Source: Tomocerus qinae
Taxonomy: Eukaryota > Arthropoda > Collembola > Entomobryomorpha > Tomoceridae
Reading direction: 5' to 3'
Assembly (NCBI GenBank): GCA_020055645.1
Contig: CM034549.1
Location: forward strand, 8,769,501-8,833,500
DNA: 64,000 nucleotides
Shown: in pieces, positions 52,082-62,259 of the stretch
How positions within the stretch are numbered: position 1 is the stretch's first letter
Layout: each line of letters begins with the position of its first letter
Position numbers and translations under genes: made by a program
Notes under the pieces: model-generated
The model's database searches: none
The model's input: only the letters and a program-made list of their open reading frames with translations
What the model was told of the DNA's origin: nothing

Positions 52082-52565
52082 TTTGTCTTGATTTTAACAG
52101 TCAATAATAATATATTTTCATTATGTATTGACTTTGATAGTCAATATTAATATATATTCATTATGTATTGACTTTGATAGTCAATATTAATATATTTTGA
52201 TTTTGTATAGATTTTGATAGTCAATATTAATATATTTTCATTATGTATTGACTTTGATAGTCAATATTAATATATTTTCTTATGCATTGATCTTGATAGT
52301 CAATATTAATATATTTTCTTAAGCATTGATCTTGATAGTCGATATTAATATATTTTGATTTTGTATAGATTTTGATAGTCAATATTAATCAATTTTGATT
52401 TTCTGTTGATTTTCATAGTCAACATTAATCAACTTTGATTTTCTGTTGATTTTCATAGTCAACATTAATCAACTTTGATTTTCTGTTGATTTTCATAGTC
52501 AACATTAATAAATTTTGATTTTCTGTTGATTTTCATAGTCAACATTAATCAATTTAGATTTTTTA
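52082..52565 (+). repeat. 40-bp minisatellite, about 12 units, inside R1 copy C
   Basis: Each unit contains TTGATAGTCAATATTAATA plus a variable TTTTCATTATG or TTTTGATTTTCTG spacer. Units are 39-40 bp and fall into two subtypes (left units GTATTGAC, right units CTGTTGAT), so expansion occurred in two waves. Copy B has diverged versions of the same unit. Confidence 0.92.
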
Positions 52566-52857
52566 TTGATTTTTCAAATAATATAGCTTCGTTTCCTTAT
52601 AATATCAATGTCTGAATTTTTTAATATGTCATAGCTACATATATAGAGACCCAATTCTGAAAGTTTGATCAAAATCCGTACGTTCGGTTTTGTTCTACGT
52701 GCGAGTACTTTTCGTCTACCAAAATGTGTACACGTTAACCTTTAATCAGGCGAGCTTCTGTTACGGCTTGCTGTAGTTTTTATTATCGTTGTGTTAACGT
52801 AAGGGTGCATGGAAACTGAGATGAAATCTTGACTATCAAATTGCCTTTTAAATGTCC

Positions 52858-53176
52858 TTTAGCAAAAGCGATATAACTTGAGGAATACTGGACCGAAAAT
52901 TGTAAGGTTGGTACCACCAGAAAGCCAGAATCCTCATTGACACCGTTTATAAGTCGTATTTTCATTTGACGGCTTAGATCGGATGTAATTGATGTTTCCG
53001 TAAAAAGTGACATTTTTTTGCTATATTTGATGGCTAAAATATTAATTACATCCGATCTAAGCCGTCAAATGAAAATACGACTTATAAACGGTGTCAATGA
53101 GGATTCTGGCTTTCTGGTGGTACCAACCTTACAATTTTCGGTCTAGTATTCCTCAAGTTATATCGCTTTTGCTAAA
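52858..53176. mobile_element. Foldback element F3, 136-bp arms
   Basis: The left arm 52858-52993 (TTTAGCAAAAGCGATATAAC to GGATGTAATTGAT) is the inverse of the right arm 53041-53176, with very few mismatches. The loop is about 47 nt. A short ORF crosses each arm only because they mirror each other. The high arm identity suggests recent origin or gene conversion. Confidence 0.9.
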
Positions 53177-53890
53177 AAAAGTTATCATTTTGTGCAACTC
53201 TCATAGGCCGTCATGGGGCTTGGTGAGAAAAGTGTCTGTCCTTGGTAACAATGTTTTTGCGCTAAATTTGCATAATAAATTTCTATCTATTATAGGGATC
53301 CTCTATTCTGAAACCTTATTGCGAGTGTGAGCCACAAAAAGCGCGCAATGTATATACTACAAAACACACGTTGGGGCGGCCCTACTCTTCGCCAGCTTGA
53401 GCATGAAAAATGCTATCTTCCATGTTTTAAATCATAAAAATATGAAATGTTTTTTAAAAATACTGGCTCGTTATTGCAATCATTGTAGGAACAAAAATAT
53501 CTTCAAAATGTTCATATGTTGACCAGAATTAATTTTTTAGCATTAAGTGTGCTTTAAAATACAGCTTCCTACGCCCCGGCGTGGCTTTGGTCATTTACTT
53601 ACGCGCCACGCATGAGCAAAGGAATGGAGGGTGCCTATGGACTTGTGAGACTTTCATGTCATTTTCATCCATATTCATTTCAAATCTGGTTGTGCTCTGT
53701 GCGTATGGGTCTCTAAAAAGGTGAATTTCTCTCTTCTATCTCAGTTAGTCCGACTTTTTTCAGTGTTTTTTGAGAAGGACAATAGGCAGGGAACAGGGGG
53801 GTACATTGCACGCCGTACCCAGGGTAATAACCTCAGTATTTCTCAGTTTGTATTGAATTTACTATTGTAATTTAAGTGTAGACATAATGG

Positions 53891-54108
53891 TTGAGTTTCT
53901 TATTATAAGTCTCTTCTGGTGGACTGGAGATCTCCCTAAGGAATAATCATCGTTATTGCGCTCGATAGATGCCCCACCACTGCACTGAAGGCAACGTGCA
54001 TGTACAGTCAAGTACAGTGGTGGGGCATCTATCGAGCGCAATAACGATGATTAAATTTATTCTTTAGTGAGGTCCCCAGCCCACCAGAGACTTATAGTAA
54101 GAAACTCA
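53891..54108. mobile_element. Foldback element F4, about 96-bp arms
   Basis: The left arm is about 53891-53987, starting TTGAGTTTCTTATTATAAGT; the right arm is about 54013-54108, ending AAGAAACTCA. Both carry CGTTATTGCGCTCGATAGAT (or its inverse) and GCCCCACCACTG. The arms differ by a few small substitutions. The central 25 nt holds CGTGCATGTACAGTC. It is non-coding. Confidence 0.88.
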
Positions 54109-54180
54109 TCTATTGACAAATGTCAAATAAATGGATTTCACAGCCCAGCTTTCATAATAAACTTAATGATTGTGTTCATT

Positions 54181-54282
54181 GTTCAGCCGTTCTAACCTCA
54201 CTCTACAGGGCTGATTACGACCATTGACGAGATAGCGATAAGTCGTAGTCAGCCCTGTAGAGTGAGGTTTGAACGGCTGAAC
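54181..54282. mobile_element. Foldback element F5, 41-bp arms
   Basis: The left arm 54181-54221 begins GTTCAGCCGTTCTAACCTCA, and the right arm 54242-54282 ends TTTGAACGGCTGAAC. Two mismatches are seen. The loop is 20 nt. It is only 72 bp from F4. Confidence 0.87.
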
Positions 54283-55668
54283 GATATATCGGATAGATAT
54301 TTGCGCCTAATTTATACAGACTGGCTTCCATAAACAGAAACTAGACGGGCTCTGTGCATGTACTTTGACTTAGTTTAGTTGATACTATTTGTGTTAGATA
54401 CGTATAGCAACATCCCCATTCGTGGCATAAACAATCTGGACTTTTTAACTGTATACCTTCACCTTAATACTACTCTGGACTGACTAGTGTGACAGTGTGA
54501 CAAGACTACTAGACTACGACTAAAATAATAATAATAATAATTTATTTTGTTAGGACAAAATTCTCATGCCTAAAAATTCTCTTGCTTCCATTCATTCTGT
54601 GGTTAGTTATGATATGGCAACGGTTTAAATAAAATACAAGTAATGTCCTTTCAGATTCAGATATCTACGTATCCATAGAGGGGGCCCGGCGCTCCCTAAA
54701 TCCCAAGTAAAGAGGATTTTTTAAAAAAAGGTTAAAAATCTTACTAATATTTCTGCTAGTAAAATTCCTGGATAGGTGTCTGATTATCAGGAACCTGGGC
54801 AAAGTTCAAGGGAAAAAATTGGACATGCTTCGTGGACATCATAACGTACTTTTCCACATCGAATCCTGATTATCGGGGCTAGCTCGTATTTTGATGAAAG
54901 CTTTGAGATAACTGATGAAGTTACCAGCGAATCGGTATGCAATGGTCTTGCTTAACTTTTTGGCTTTATTTTAGAAAATGATTTTAATTTTAATCCTGAA
55001 ATGCATTGGAAATCCACGTTCAAAATCCAGTCCCCACGTAAAAAATAGGTTAGCCAATATCTGAATATTTTTTAACATCTTATAAATGCATCGGTAGAAC
55101 TAGTACAAATAGTACTATAATATTAACTACATGAAACGACCCTTCAAAGAAATCATTCCTAAAACATTGAAAATTAATAAATAAACTGATTTGTGAACTC
55201 AATCTAAGAGTCATAAATAGATTTTAATTAAAGAAAAGCTTTAAAAAAATTAACAACACTCCTTCAGTTATTTTCAGGCATTGGAGAAAGATTTACATTT
55301 TAGGAGTTTTTTTAGAAGTAATGTATTTAGAAGTAATTCCGTCGTAGGAGTCGGTCCCGGACAGCAAATGTAAGTTTATCCTTAGTTGAGAATAAGAATG
55401 CAGTTTACGCAAGAGAGAGGTGTGTGATTAAAAAATGAAAGTATTTTCAATTTTCCTATACATTGAAAATTCATAAATAAAAAGAATAATTTCATTGAAA
55501 GCTTTTTTATATTATAGGTTTACCATCTTAATTTTGAATTAAATATACTGTGGTTTTACATGTACTATAGCATTCTCAATTATGATATGAAATTGAAGAC
55601 CCTCATTTCTCATGAGTTAAAATATTTTGAACCGCAGAAGGCACTGATGTTAATAGTTGGTATTGGAT

Positions 55669-56136
55669 TTAACCCAACCTCGGTTTTCCAGGCTTTGGCT
55701 TTGAGGTCCAGATACAATCGTTTAATTTATTATCCCATACTTGTCTATCTTTGCATTTACTGTCCGGGCTGTTGTTTATGTAATCCTTTCGCGGAGAACT
55801 AGGGACGATTGCTTCTCCGAATCCAGAGTTGGATCTCCCTTTTTGCTTATTTTGACCCAACGCTGAAAACATCGGATTTGGTCTTCTGTGCTCCAGTTGA
55901 CGATTCGATTCATGTCTTCTGTGGCCGTAATAATTTTTGTTAAAGTTATGATAGCCATGATGATAATGACTATTCTGTGACTCCATTGGGTATCCATACC
56001 GTTGGTACTGGTAGTTGTAAGAAGGAATAAAATAATATTCTCTTTTCTGAATTCCAGTTTCAGATTCTTCCCCAACCACGACAATTGTCTCAATCACTGC
56101 AGTATAAATTAATATCTTCAGCAAATTCAGCATCAT
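55669..56136 (-). CDS. Small secreted Tyr/Asn/Arg-rich protein, paralogue A
   Basis: A single-exon ORF of 155 residues. Residues 1 to about 22 (MMLNLLKILIYTAVIETIVVV) look like a signal peptide. Residues 30-100 are rich in Tyr, His, Asn and Arg (FIPSYNYQYQRYGYP, HGYHNFNKNYYGHRRHE). The C-terminal part carries Cys128 and Cys141 in the pattern C-K-x-x-Q-x-W-D-x-x-L-x-x-C, then a Lys/Pro tail ending in PRLG. The neighbouring gene at 57644-59689 has the same pattern, which supports this ORF as real. C-x12-C with WD resembles part of a chitin-binding type-2 domain, but the other four cysteines are missing. A secreted cuticle, silk or mucus role is possible; function is unknown. The start is the first ATG, and MM allows either Met. 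Confidence 0.65.
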   Translation of the reverse strand: MMLNLLKILIYTAVIETIVVVGEESETGIQKREYYFIPSYNYQYQRYGYPMESQNSHYHHGYHNFNKNYYGHRRHESNRQLEHRRPNPMFSALGQNKQKGRSNSGFGEAIVPSSPRKDYINNSPDSKCKDRQVWDNKLNDCIWTSKPKPGKPRLG

Positions 56137-57643
56137 AGTATCTCGTAAATCTCGTTATGTTGTCTCGGTCTTAAAACCTGCCGTTTTTTTTCAAAAAAAT
56201 TATATTAATGCTTTGAAATTGATCAAGTCTAGTTTACGCAGATTCTTAACTACCTGCAGATATCTGAATTTTTAGGCCCAATTTTCTCGGAAGACAAGCT
56301 GTTTTGCTGAAAAATTAAAGTGAAAATATGTTGCCTTTATTAGGAATTAATACTTGAATGTTGATGGTTTCTTAAAGTTTGCTAACTAAAGTGTTCATGT
56401 TCAGTTCAGTAATTGGCACCAGAAATTTCTTTTTTCTTATCATCTTCCTTATATTCATTCTTAAACTAGTTTTAATGCACTTATAACAAATTCACAGAAA
56501 AGTTTATTACCCTTACCATATTTTAAGATAACTTATTATTACATGTTACTTAAAATGAATTTTCCTATCACTTTTAACCCAATAATATATTATAGTTAAT
56601 TTATAGTAGAATAGAATACCTATATAAGTCACACCTAAGTAAACTTTCTTACTAGTAGTGCCACTTTGATAATACGTTTACCGCTTAGACCTGTATGTTT
56701 ATGACAAGAACAGTAATTATTTATGGAAAGAAATAGGATGTAGACACATAACCCAAAACAATTAATTATCTTAAATGTATGGTTATTGTGGATTTCCCTT
56801 GATAACAGAATAAAAATTAGTGTACTTTAGTGCATCTAATGTACTAGTAGTAATGGAATGCTGTCAGAAATTTTCCTTGTTTTCTTTCCTTTTGTTCTTT
56901 GACCTCAGGTCTCAGATAATAAAGCTACCGGGCGGGTCAATAACAATCAATTTAGTACGAAAAGTATGTTTTTAAATCTTGCGTTTAGGAATAAAGTTCA
57001 AAAAACGAGCATTATGTGGCTATTGGAAGCCACCATCAAATCATTTATTTATATTTTATCTTGTGTAACAGATTGCAAAATTACAATAATATTTTGTAAT
57101 CGAAAAACCCCATACTGGGAGAAAATATCGGGAAAATTAGCGAATTAACTCGGGGAACATATGCTACTCAAGATACCAGGTATAATAGTAATAAACTTCT
57201 TTTAGATATTCAAGGAATTTAATTTCAACAAGTGCAGTGCTGCTTGTATTTGTATCTTCAAATGACTGATAAAATAAATGCAATGACCAAAATGAATTCA
57301 AAATAAATCCATGAAACATGAAACAGTATTTGTGAAAAACAATAATATTTATTACTTCTATTCTGCCTGGTGAAGAAGATAGCTAAAGTCGTGGTTGGAA
57401 TACAAAATTTGGTCATGAGTTATTGAGTAATGAATATTTTGTATTATTATAAGTAATTGAAAATAAGATTTGCTGAAATGAATTCAGATTCAGACAGATT
57501 CTAAATGACTTGCTACACTAATAATTAGACTAAACAATAAACATAATTTTAAAAAGATTTCATAATTCATGAGAAAAGTCAATCAAGGGAATGACTTTAC
57601 AGTTTACAGTTTTACTTCCTTTTCTAGCAGAAACGGGAAGAAA
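56137..57643. other. Spacer between the two secreted-protein genes
   Basis: About 1.5 kb of AT-rich DNA. The right part is the 3' flank of paralogue B and the left part the promoter side of paralogue A, both minus strand. No further copy of the C-x12-C exon was found here. Confidence 0.4.
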
Positions 57644-59689
57644 TTATGCTATGCTTCTGCGACGGAATGGCATCTTCATAGTCTTTAGACACGTTTGTAA
57701 TGCTGGGTCCCACTTTTGTTTCGGTTTGCAACATTCTTCATTTATGCAATCGTCAGGAACAAGATCTAAAAGTACACATTTCAGAATTATTTTTAGTTGT
57801 TAACTAAAATGAGAATTTTTATTTATAAAATATCCGAACGAGGTTTCAGATTTAACCGATATTTGACTCGAAGCGACACCAGATAGATCGGGTCATTTAA
57901 ATCAATGTTCTCGTAATCTAACTAAGGTAGAAGGAAATTGTACAGAACATTGAACAATGTTAATTGTATGTTAGAAGAATACCTAGGAAAAATTATACAC
58001 TTTGTTTTCGCAGTTCTCATTCAAAATTTCATTTACCTCAGAAAAACCAACGAAGAATATTTTGGCAGTGAATATTTTTATTTTAAAACTAAATTGAAAT
58101 CAGTATTTTCGGCCGATTTTTCGTCAAAATCTTTTGACATCATCAACTTGTAGTAGTAAATTGATTTAGTCCAGCTGCCAACTGGGACATTTTTTAGAAA
58201 ACATCTTCGGGAAATATTTTCAAATCTTTTCTCCAAAAATGTATCGCTGTTGCTGCCATACTGCCATAATATGACATTTCCTGATATACCAGAAAGCAGA
58301 TGGCACTGAAAATATTTTCCGTCTTTAAAAATCCATACATTTCAACCCAGTTAGTCCCACACTACGCATATTACCTCGTATATGGGAATATTTAGACAAC
58401 GACAACATATGTTTTATGGGATGGCAGGCACGTATCCAGAAATTTGGTCAAGGGGTGGCGGAACCATAAATAATGTTAAAAATAAGATATATTCGCGCGA
58501 AGCGCGAAAATTTTTTTGCAATTTTTGGCCTTTTTTGGAAAAAATCCTGTCTTTTTGTTAGGTTTAGGGAGGCGCTGCGCCCCCCTACTGGATACGTGCT
58601 TGGGGATGGGTACCGAGTGCCGGACATGGCCTGGAGGCTATTCTCCCCACCCTCTTTAATTTTTGGGTGTAAATATGGTTTGGTTTTGATATAAGTTGAT
58701 ATAAGTCTAAAATATTCTTTCGGTTTGGGACTATTCTTTTATGTTAGAATTTAAACTTTTTGTAACCCTAGTGGTTATTAAAATTTTGGAGGTTTCAAAA
58801 CAGTTAACGCTATGACTATGACCCGACTGTATATCATATTCCCCAGTAAAATTTTCTTTGGAAATTCTCTAAGGATCTGAGACCACTCGGCCTACCATCA
58901 GTAAAAAATTCTCCGAAACCTATTCTATATAATAAGGAACATTTCACATTTTTGTCTCCGACTTGAGAATATAAATTCGCATGTACAAAAAAACACAATT
59001 TTTTCAGTTTCAAACGATGATATGATTACTTTTAGTTCTCTGCTGTTCACGCTGTGGAGAAGGTGTTACTTGATTTCTTTGGGTAGGAAATAAAGATGTT
59101 CCGATTTCGTCACTCCCAGAGTCATATCTTCGATTATTGTTCATAAAATAACGTTGATATTGATTTCTGAAAGAATTTGGCCGGGTTGGCGGAGCGAAAG
59201 GTCCATAACGCGAGGGTAGTTGACGGTTATTTCCATATCTCTCTTGAGGAAAACTTACCCTTTGATTTTGTGCAGAATCTTCGTAATTGTAGTAAGGAGA
59301 AAGAGAGTCACATACCGTGACTAGGCAAGCACAAAACAGAAGAAATCTTGGAGAAAGGATCGTTACCTGTAGGGAATAATTACACCAAAACTTGACTTGT
59401 GTAATATAATTCCATTTCCACACGCTAATTAGCAATGTTGAATGTAGTATATATTTAAAGCTACGTTTGACCATTGCAGCATCTACGTGAACTATTTTCT
59501 GTACAAAAGTTATGCTTAAAATTTCAAAATTAAATTATCAAATTAATTTTTAGTAGATTTAAAATATGCTTTTTCATCCAAAGATCTAATAAATCTAGTA
59601 ATATTTGCTCCTTTAAAAAAATGCAATATTTTCGGTATAAAATTAAATGAATTATGAATACTTACAACAGAAACAATACCCGTTTTCAT
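57644..59689 (-). CDS. Small secreted protein, paralogue B (three exons)
   Basis: Exons 59689-59666, 59366-59030 and 57765-57644 join in consistent phases (CTGTT|GTAAGT, ACTAAAA|GTAATC, TTTTAG|ATCTTG), giving 160 residues. The first join creates a clear signal peptide: MKTGIVSVVTILS, then FLLFCACLVTVCDS. The middle is Tyr/Asn/Arg/Pro-rich (SPYYNYEDSAQNQR, RYGPFAPPTRPNSF). The last exon has DDC, ECC and the signature C-K-x-x-Q-x-W-D-x-x-L-x-x-C shared with paralogue A, ending in FRRRSIA. The last exon was found by its splice site, phase and that match; without it exon 2 reads on to a stop at 59010 (SNHIIV). The 1264-nt second intron contains a GGCACGTAT element. Secretion is well supported; function and family are not known. 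Confidence 0.7.
58427..58599 (+). mobile_element. MITE-like element of the GCACGTAT type, copy 2
   Basis: The ends GGCACGTATCCAG and CTGGATACGTGC are inverted. Inside are AAATTTGGTCAAGGGG, ATATTCGCGCGAAGCGCG, a run of T with TTTTTGGCC, and GGCGCTGCGCCCCCC. The same order of parts is found at 17936-18165. It has no ORF. It sits in the second intron of paralogue B. Confidence 0.75.
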
Positions 59690-61337
59690 TGTCACTTTTA
59701 TAGATTAGTGTACTGCTCTTGTTTAAGTGGATCCTCAAAAATATCAAGATTAAATGTTTGTTTCCTCCAGAATAAGCAGATCTAGCCAATAAATACAAAA
59801 TAATTAGTAAGAATGTTATAACTTCCAGAAATGATTCTCCAATGAATATTTATATACGGATATCAATTATGTAGGTATTAAAACCATCCATACAAACTAT
59901 TGTTGACGCACTAAGGTTAAATTAAATTTATGTATTCCCTTAATAATGGTCATAAATTGTGACTAGCTATTAGAAGAGAAGCAAATACTAGGAAGTTTCT
60001 TATGTAATTATCATGTCCTGTGGGGAAAATTGAATATATTGTACTAATATAGATATGAGTTAAAGTTAAAGATGAATCAAAACTCAAAATCGTGTAATTA
60101 AGCAATTAGTAATTGGAAAATATTATAAGTCAGTATCAAATGGTGCGTATAGTAGTATACCATAGTGGGGATACATAACATTGCGAAACCACATAATTGT
60201 ACTTTATCGCAGTAATTAAATAATTGGTGGGCATGAATGTGATAGCGAACTGAATACATGATACTATTTCTGGAATACTATATTAGGTAATTGTAATCTA
60301 TAGCAGAGCAGAGAGCATCTTAAATTTTAAAGCATTCCGTATGCTTTGTATAATAGTATTGTAAAGTGAGAAATTGTAGACCATTTATTGATAGTCAAAT
60401 TAAACTCCTTCCTTACCACATCCAGGAAATGACCAATTCATGTGAACCGATCTTTTATGACAGGATAATTTGCAAAAATTATGCTCGGAAGATAATTAAA
60501 TGTAAAATTAACGTACATAAGTGTAACAAAAAGTATTTATATAGCAGTGGGGAAAAAATTCAGCAGGCACTTTTTCCTGTTATTATAAACGACTGCTTAT
60601 TATTAGGACGATAATCTCTTAGACTAACTGAATACAATAATTTATTATTGTACCCTTTACTTTTTATAATTCGGTTAGAATCTAGAATGAATTTAATTAT
60701 CAGAGGTCCAGGCATCCAGTAATCTTAGGCTTAGGTAAATAAATTACACTTTCATTGGTAGCAGACTTCGATATTTGGGTATAGTAAGGAAAATTGGAAA
60801 CCTCCATTAATCAATTTGATGCTCAGAATAAAACTAAAATTTCGATACTGATAACTCATATAGTATGCAAATTTTGCTAAGTGGCTATATTATTTTTAGA
60901 GCACCACGGCGTAATAGATGCAGCAGTGAGTGATGCACATTAGCATTTCTCATTGAAAGTTTTACCTACGTGAAACCAAAGAGCAATGACATGAAATAGT
61001 ATTATACCAAATACGGAAATATTTGTACTACTTTAAATACTCTACGAATACGAATTAAAAAAAAATTTTGACCAATTTGCGGCGATGCAAAAAGTAATAA
61101 CACAAATATTAAAAATCCATTTCATTTACAAAGCTTAATATATTTGTAGGGATAAGTAACATGTGTGCAAAACTTCGTAATGTTAATGACTCTCCTTTCC
61201 TGCATGTATATAGTGTGGCATTTATGTGTAGCATCACCAAAATTGATTATTATTATTATCGTATAATTCGACAAAAATATACAAGACTAACTACGGTCGA
61301 TGACTTGCGAATATTGTTTAGTTTGTGATGGAATATA
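59690..61337. other. Promoter side of paralogue B and non-coding DNA
   Basis: No gene is recognised. An 82-codon plus ORF (60366-60614) is Cys/Lys-rich but has no signal peptide, splice partner or family resemblance. The first few hundred bases should include the promoter of paralogue B. Confidence 0.4.
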
Positions 61338-62078
61338 TTTAATGGGACATTGAAATAATTTAAAGTGTCCCTGAATAATAATTTAAACGGTCATTTTTGA
61401 TGGTGTCCCTACGGATAATTTAAAAAGTCCCTAAACAATATTTAAAAGGTCCCTGCAACCATTTAATAGGTAAATCGTGGTAGATAGATGTACATAGAAA
61501 GCGAACTTTAAACTTGGATTGCTATCACAGTAACAAAGTATAAGATGAATAAAAAAGGTAGTGCGTTTTAATAGGCAAATATATTAACCTTATATCCTGT
61601 CGCCCGATAAAAAATGGCAAAGCTAATATTGGAACAGTTTGTTAGCATGATGAGGTCAGGTACAGTACTGTATTTAGAAGTCGATTTTGGAAGAGGAAAG
61701 GATGTCATAAACCCATTTTTCGAAAATGAGGCTAAAGTTTTGGTATTTTGAGAAACATATTTTATCATACACCATACTAAAAAACTGTTCCAATATAACT
61801 TTACCTCAACCCATAGGTATTTAACGTTATAAGCTATGTACTAAGAGTAATGCTGATATGGGGAGTCTCCCGCTCACAATACTTTGTTACTGTGATAACT
61901 ATCCAAGTTTAAAGTTCGCTTTCTATATACATCTACCACGATTTACCTATTAAATGGTTGCAGGGACATTTTAAATATTGTTTAGGGACTTTTTAAATTA
62001 TCCGTAGGGACACCATCAAAAATGACTGTTTAAATTATTATTCAGGGACATTTTAAATTATTTCAATGTCCCATTAAA
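61338..62078. mobile_element. 741-bp element with about 200-bp terminal inverted repeats
   Basis: The left arm 61338-61540 starts TTTAATGGGACATTGAAAT; the right arm 61880-62078 ends AATGTCCCATTAAA. The arms contain repeated AGTCCCTA/AGGGACA words spaced 25-40 bp apart. The 340-bp centre has a nested inverted pair, ATTGGAACAGTTT (61631) and AAACTGTTCCAAT (61784). There is no transposase ORF; the 66-codon minus ORF at 61568-61768 is probably chance. The boundary could be TTAA-type, but a target duplication is not certain. Confidence 0.85.
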
Positions 62079-62259
62079 TAGCATCCGTTTGTGATCAAAT
62101 TAATTAATTCATTGTAAAATTAAATTAATAAAATTAAACTTGTAATTATTTTGATCTTGTGATTTTAGTAATTTTGGATATAAGTAGCTTTTATAATGAC
62201 TCTTCACACATTTACAGAAAAGCATTATTTTCGTCGTCACTCTGTCATGGTTCGTATAT

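Larger units (their letters stand above)
51619..52776 (+). mobile_element. Dispersed repeat family R1, copy C (fullest copy)
   Basis: It starts TTAGCTCGCCTGAATAAGGC, then a long (CCGT)n tract, GACGGATATTGACCAAACTT, GATCCCTATTGATTTTGG, GGTTGCTGAGATACCGCGCG, and a 40-bp tandem array. It ends AATCAGGCGAGCTTCTG and TTGCTGTAG. It has no transposase or helicase ORF. On the minus strand its left end reads GCCTTATTCAGGC (a short hairpin) followed by GAGCTAA, which resembles the 3' hairpin plus CTRR end of Helitron-like elements. The inverted AGCTCGCCTGA termini would instead suit a TIR element. Confidence 0.82.
52777..55668. other. Repeat-rich non-coding region
   Basis: It contains inverted repeats F3, F4 and F5 (listed). 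Between them, 53,180-53,890 has GC-rich words (GGGGCGGCCCTACTC, CGCCCCGGCGTGG) unlike the surrounding DNA and probably repeat-derived. An (AAT)n run lies at about 54,526-54,545. The stretch 54,550-55,668 shows nothing recognisable. Confidence 0.45.

Noticed and set aside
53091-53330. ORFs mirrored at 52783-53013 and 53091-53330
   Set aside because: They arise from the two arms of foldback F3; mirrored translation is expected and not evidence of coding.
59010-59474. 154-codon single-exon reading of paralogue B starting MVKRSFKYIL
   Set aside because: That start lies in the intron. Splicing from 59666 gives a proper signal peptide, and the tail SNHIIV is intron read-through past the 59030 donor.
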